Below, in pieces: positions 63,501-64,000 of a stretch of DNA of 64,000 nucleotides. The notes under the pieces are model-generated. The model saw only the letters and a list, made by a program, of their open reading frames with translations. It did no database searches and was not told where the DNA came from. How positions within the stretch are numbered: position 1 is the stretch's first letter; each line of letters begins with the position of its first letter. The stretch lies in contig JAANDG010000220.1 of the NCBI GenBank assembly GCA_036852015.1, positions 152,326 to 216,325 on the forward strand. Direction: 5' to 3'. This DNA comes from Pelodera strongyloides. Lineage: Eukaryota > Nematoda > Chromadorea > Rhabditida > Rhabditidae. Made by a program: the position numbers and the translations under genes.

Positions 63501-63720
63501 CGAAATAAAACCTGGCCTGGAATTGGGCTGACTTGAATTACATATTGGACACACCATTAATCAGTTGATCCGCGTCCACAAAAGACATTTCAAAACAGTG
63601 GGCAGCGGCAGATAGTCGTATCTTTGTGGCGCGGGTGCTGCGCGCTCGAACGCAACACATCGCCAGAATAGACTCGAAGAAAGAGTTGTGTTGCGCTTGT
63701 GCACGCACAAGATACAGAAC
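54560..63720 (-). CDS. sop-3: Mediator subunit 1 (MED1 / SOP-3-like), 5'-incomplete
   Basis: Nineteen minus-strand exons join in frame: 63555-63720, 63166-63268, 62517-62985, 61947-62228, 61212-61331, 60742-60907, 60268-60384, 59792-60060, 59389-59481, 58818-59006, 58132-58356, 57808-57882, 57336-57440, 56779-56880, 56239-56333, 55719-55823, 55184-55402, 55036-55086, 54560-54734; 1041 residues plus TAG, with earlier exons beyond the window. The first 90 residues match the end of the MED1 domain (RAQAQHNSFFESIL ... VISQKATDWMRHWSIPVMMS, compare the family's I-x-x-K-x-x-x-R-x-M-S-I-P-V-T-M). The rest is the long disordered tail: basic KRKRKRMR, an AT-hook-like RRGRGRK, a Q/M run, one LXXLL motif (LHPLL, about residues 535-539) as used for nuclear-receptor contact, KESKLILKIPK, a Lys/Glu-rich helix and Pro-rich segments. 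MED1 joins the Mediator middle module to activators. The C. elegans name is given on family grounds. Confidence 0.8.
56070..56222. mobile_element. MITE of the AAAGCGGTGCGGC family in a MED1 intron
   Basis: TGCGGTACATCTTGTGGTTT near 56077 is mirrored loosely by AAACCACATGCCGCACCGCT ending near 56218; same family as 17236-17393. Confidence 0.5.
56349..56624. repeat. Long, nearly perfect palindrome in a MED1 intron
   Basis: The left arm (about 56349-56476) and right arm (about 56494-56624) are reverse complements: for example GATTACGATGATGACAGTAA on the left and TTACTGTCATCATCGTAATC on the right. The differences are a 15-20 bp gap in one arm and a 17-bp direct repeat (GGAATATATAACACTTT) at the centre. 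It is not one of the dispersed MITE families. Confidence 0.85.
57113..57287. mobile_element. Palindromic MITE, TTTGCATATGATAAGCAAAT family, copy 2
   Basis: Begins TTTAAAGCGAAATGCCAGCC and ends GGCTAGCATTTCGCTTTAA; nearly identical to 42684-42855. It lies in a MED1 intron. Confidence 0.85.
58554..58722. mobile_element. TTTAAA-type palindromic MITE in a MED1 intron
   Basis: Starts TTAAAGCGAAATACTGGCCG; the right end (CGTTTTAAAAAACGGCC) is decayed. Confidence 0.6.
60512..60684. mobile_element. TTTAAA-type palindromic MITE in a MED1 intron
   Basis: Starts TTAAAGCGAAACACCGGCCG and ends CCGGCTGTTATTTCGCTTTA; it ends about 60 bp from the preceding exon. Confidence 0.7.
61431..61605. mobile_element. 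TTTAAA-type palindromic MITE in a MED1 intron
   Basis: TTTAAAGCGAAATAGTGGCC at the left and CGGCCGGTGTTTTGCTTTAAA at the right mirror each other; both edges carry TTTAAA. Confidence 0.7.
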
Positions 63721-63926
63721 CTGAAAGGGGAACGGCTTCTTGAGTATGGTAATAACAATAACTGGAATAGTAAAAAAAAGAATAATACTGAATAACAAGA
63801 GCCAAGAACAAGTAAAAAGAAACTATTATAATATAGATGAAAAGTTTTCATTATACATAAATTTAAGGGCAACTAAACACTGATAAACAAGTCCACCGAA
63901 AACGATCAAATCGAAAAAAAAATATA

Positions 63927-63928
<2 letters not shown>

Positions 63929-64000
<72 letters not shown>
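63929..64000. repeat. Poly-T run to the end of the window
   Basis: About 70 uninterrupted T. Either a long homopolymer in the MED1 gene or an assembly edge artefact. Confidence 0.9.

Overview
The window is eukaryotic genomic DNA, most likely from a rhabditid (Caenorhabditis-like) nematode. The grounds are small exons joined by short AT-rich introns with TTTCAG/TTGCAG acceptors, an FkbM-domain gene of the type expanded in worms, a metazoan MED1 gene, and many short palindromic elements that begin TTTAAAGCG or TTAAAGG. This is inference from sequence style; no species is claimed.

Layout. 1-3.6 kb: the 3' end of an FkbM-methyltransferase-like gene and a small four-exon gene for a predicted secreted protein, with a 562-bp inverted-repeat element in its first intron. 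3.67-16.65 kb: three head-to-tail composite repeat units (6.2, 3.2 and 3.5 kb). Each starts TCTGCATTGTG; units 1 and 3 end in a GC-rich hairpin and CTAG, while unit 2 lacks the distal half of that hairpin. Each carries an internal satellite of about 135 bp. The architecture resembles a tandem Helitron-like element with a central satellite. 16.65-30.6 kb: a transposon mosaic with four related duplicated blocks, two copies of a tyrosine-phosphatase last exon, a Merlin-type element with a perfect 8-bp target duplication, and a probable solo LTR nested in a MITE. 32.3-42.4 kb: an 18-exon gene for a type II membrane M1-aminopeptidase homologue that has lost both zinc-binding histidines (a pseudo-peptidase). 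42.4-47.6 kb: no confident protein gene; two adjacent paralogous RNA-like hairpins with compensatory changes at 45.3-45.5 kb, and several inverted-repeat elements. 47.6-49.3 kb: a minus-strand, intron-containing histone H3.3 gene whose third coding exon is split by an 869-bp inverted-repeat element with an 8-bp target duplication. 50-51.5 kb: exon-like blocks with good splice signals but no recognised protein. 54.56-63.72 kb: 19 phase-consistent exons of a minus-strand Mediator subunit 1 (MED1 / SOP-3-like) gene, open at its 5' end. The window closes in a run of about 70 T.

The genes do not form one pathway. The common thread is transposon pressure: elements sit in introns of four genes and interrupt the coding sequence of the H3.3 gene. 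Exon joins were made by hand from splice signals and reading phase; all joins reported for the FkbM, secreted-protein, M1 and MED1 genes keep frame.
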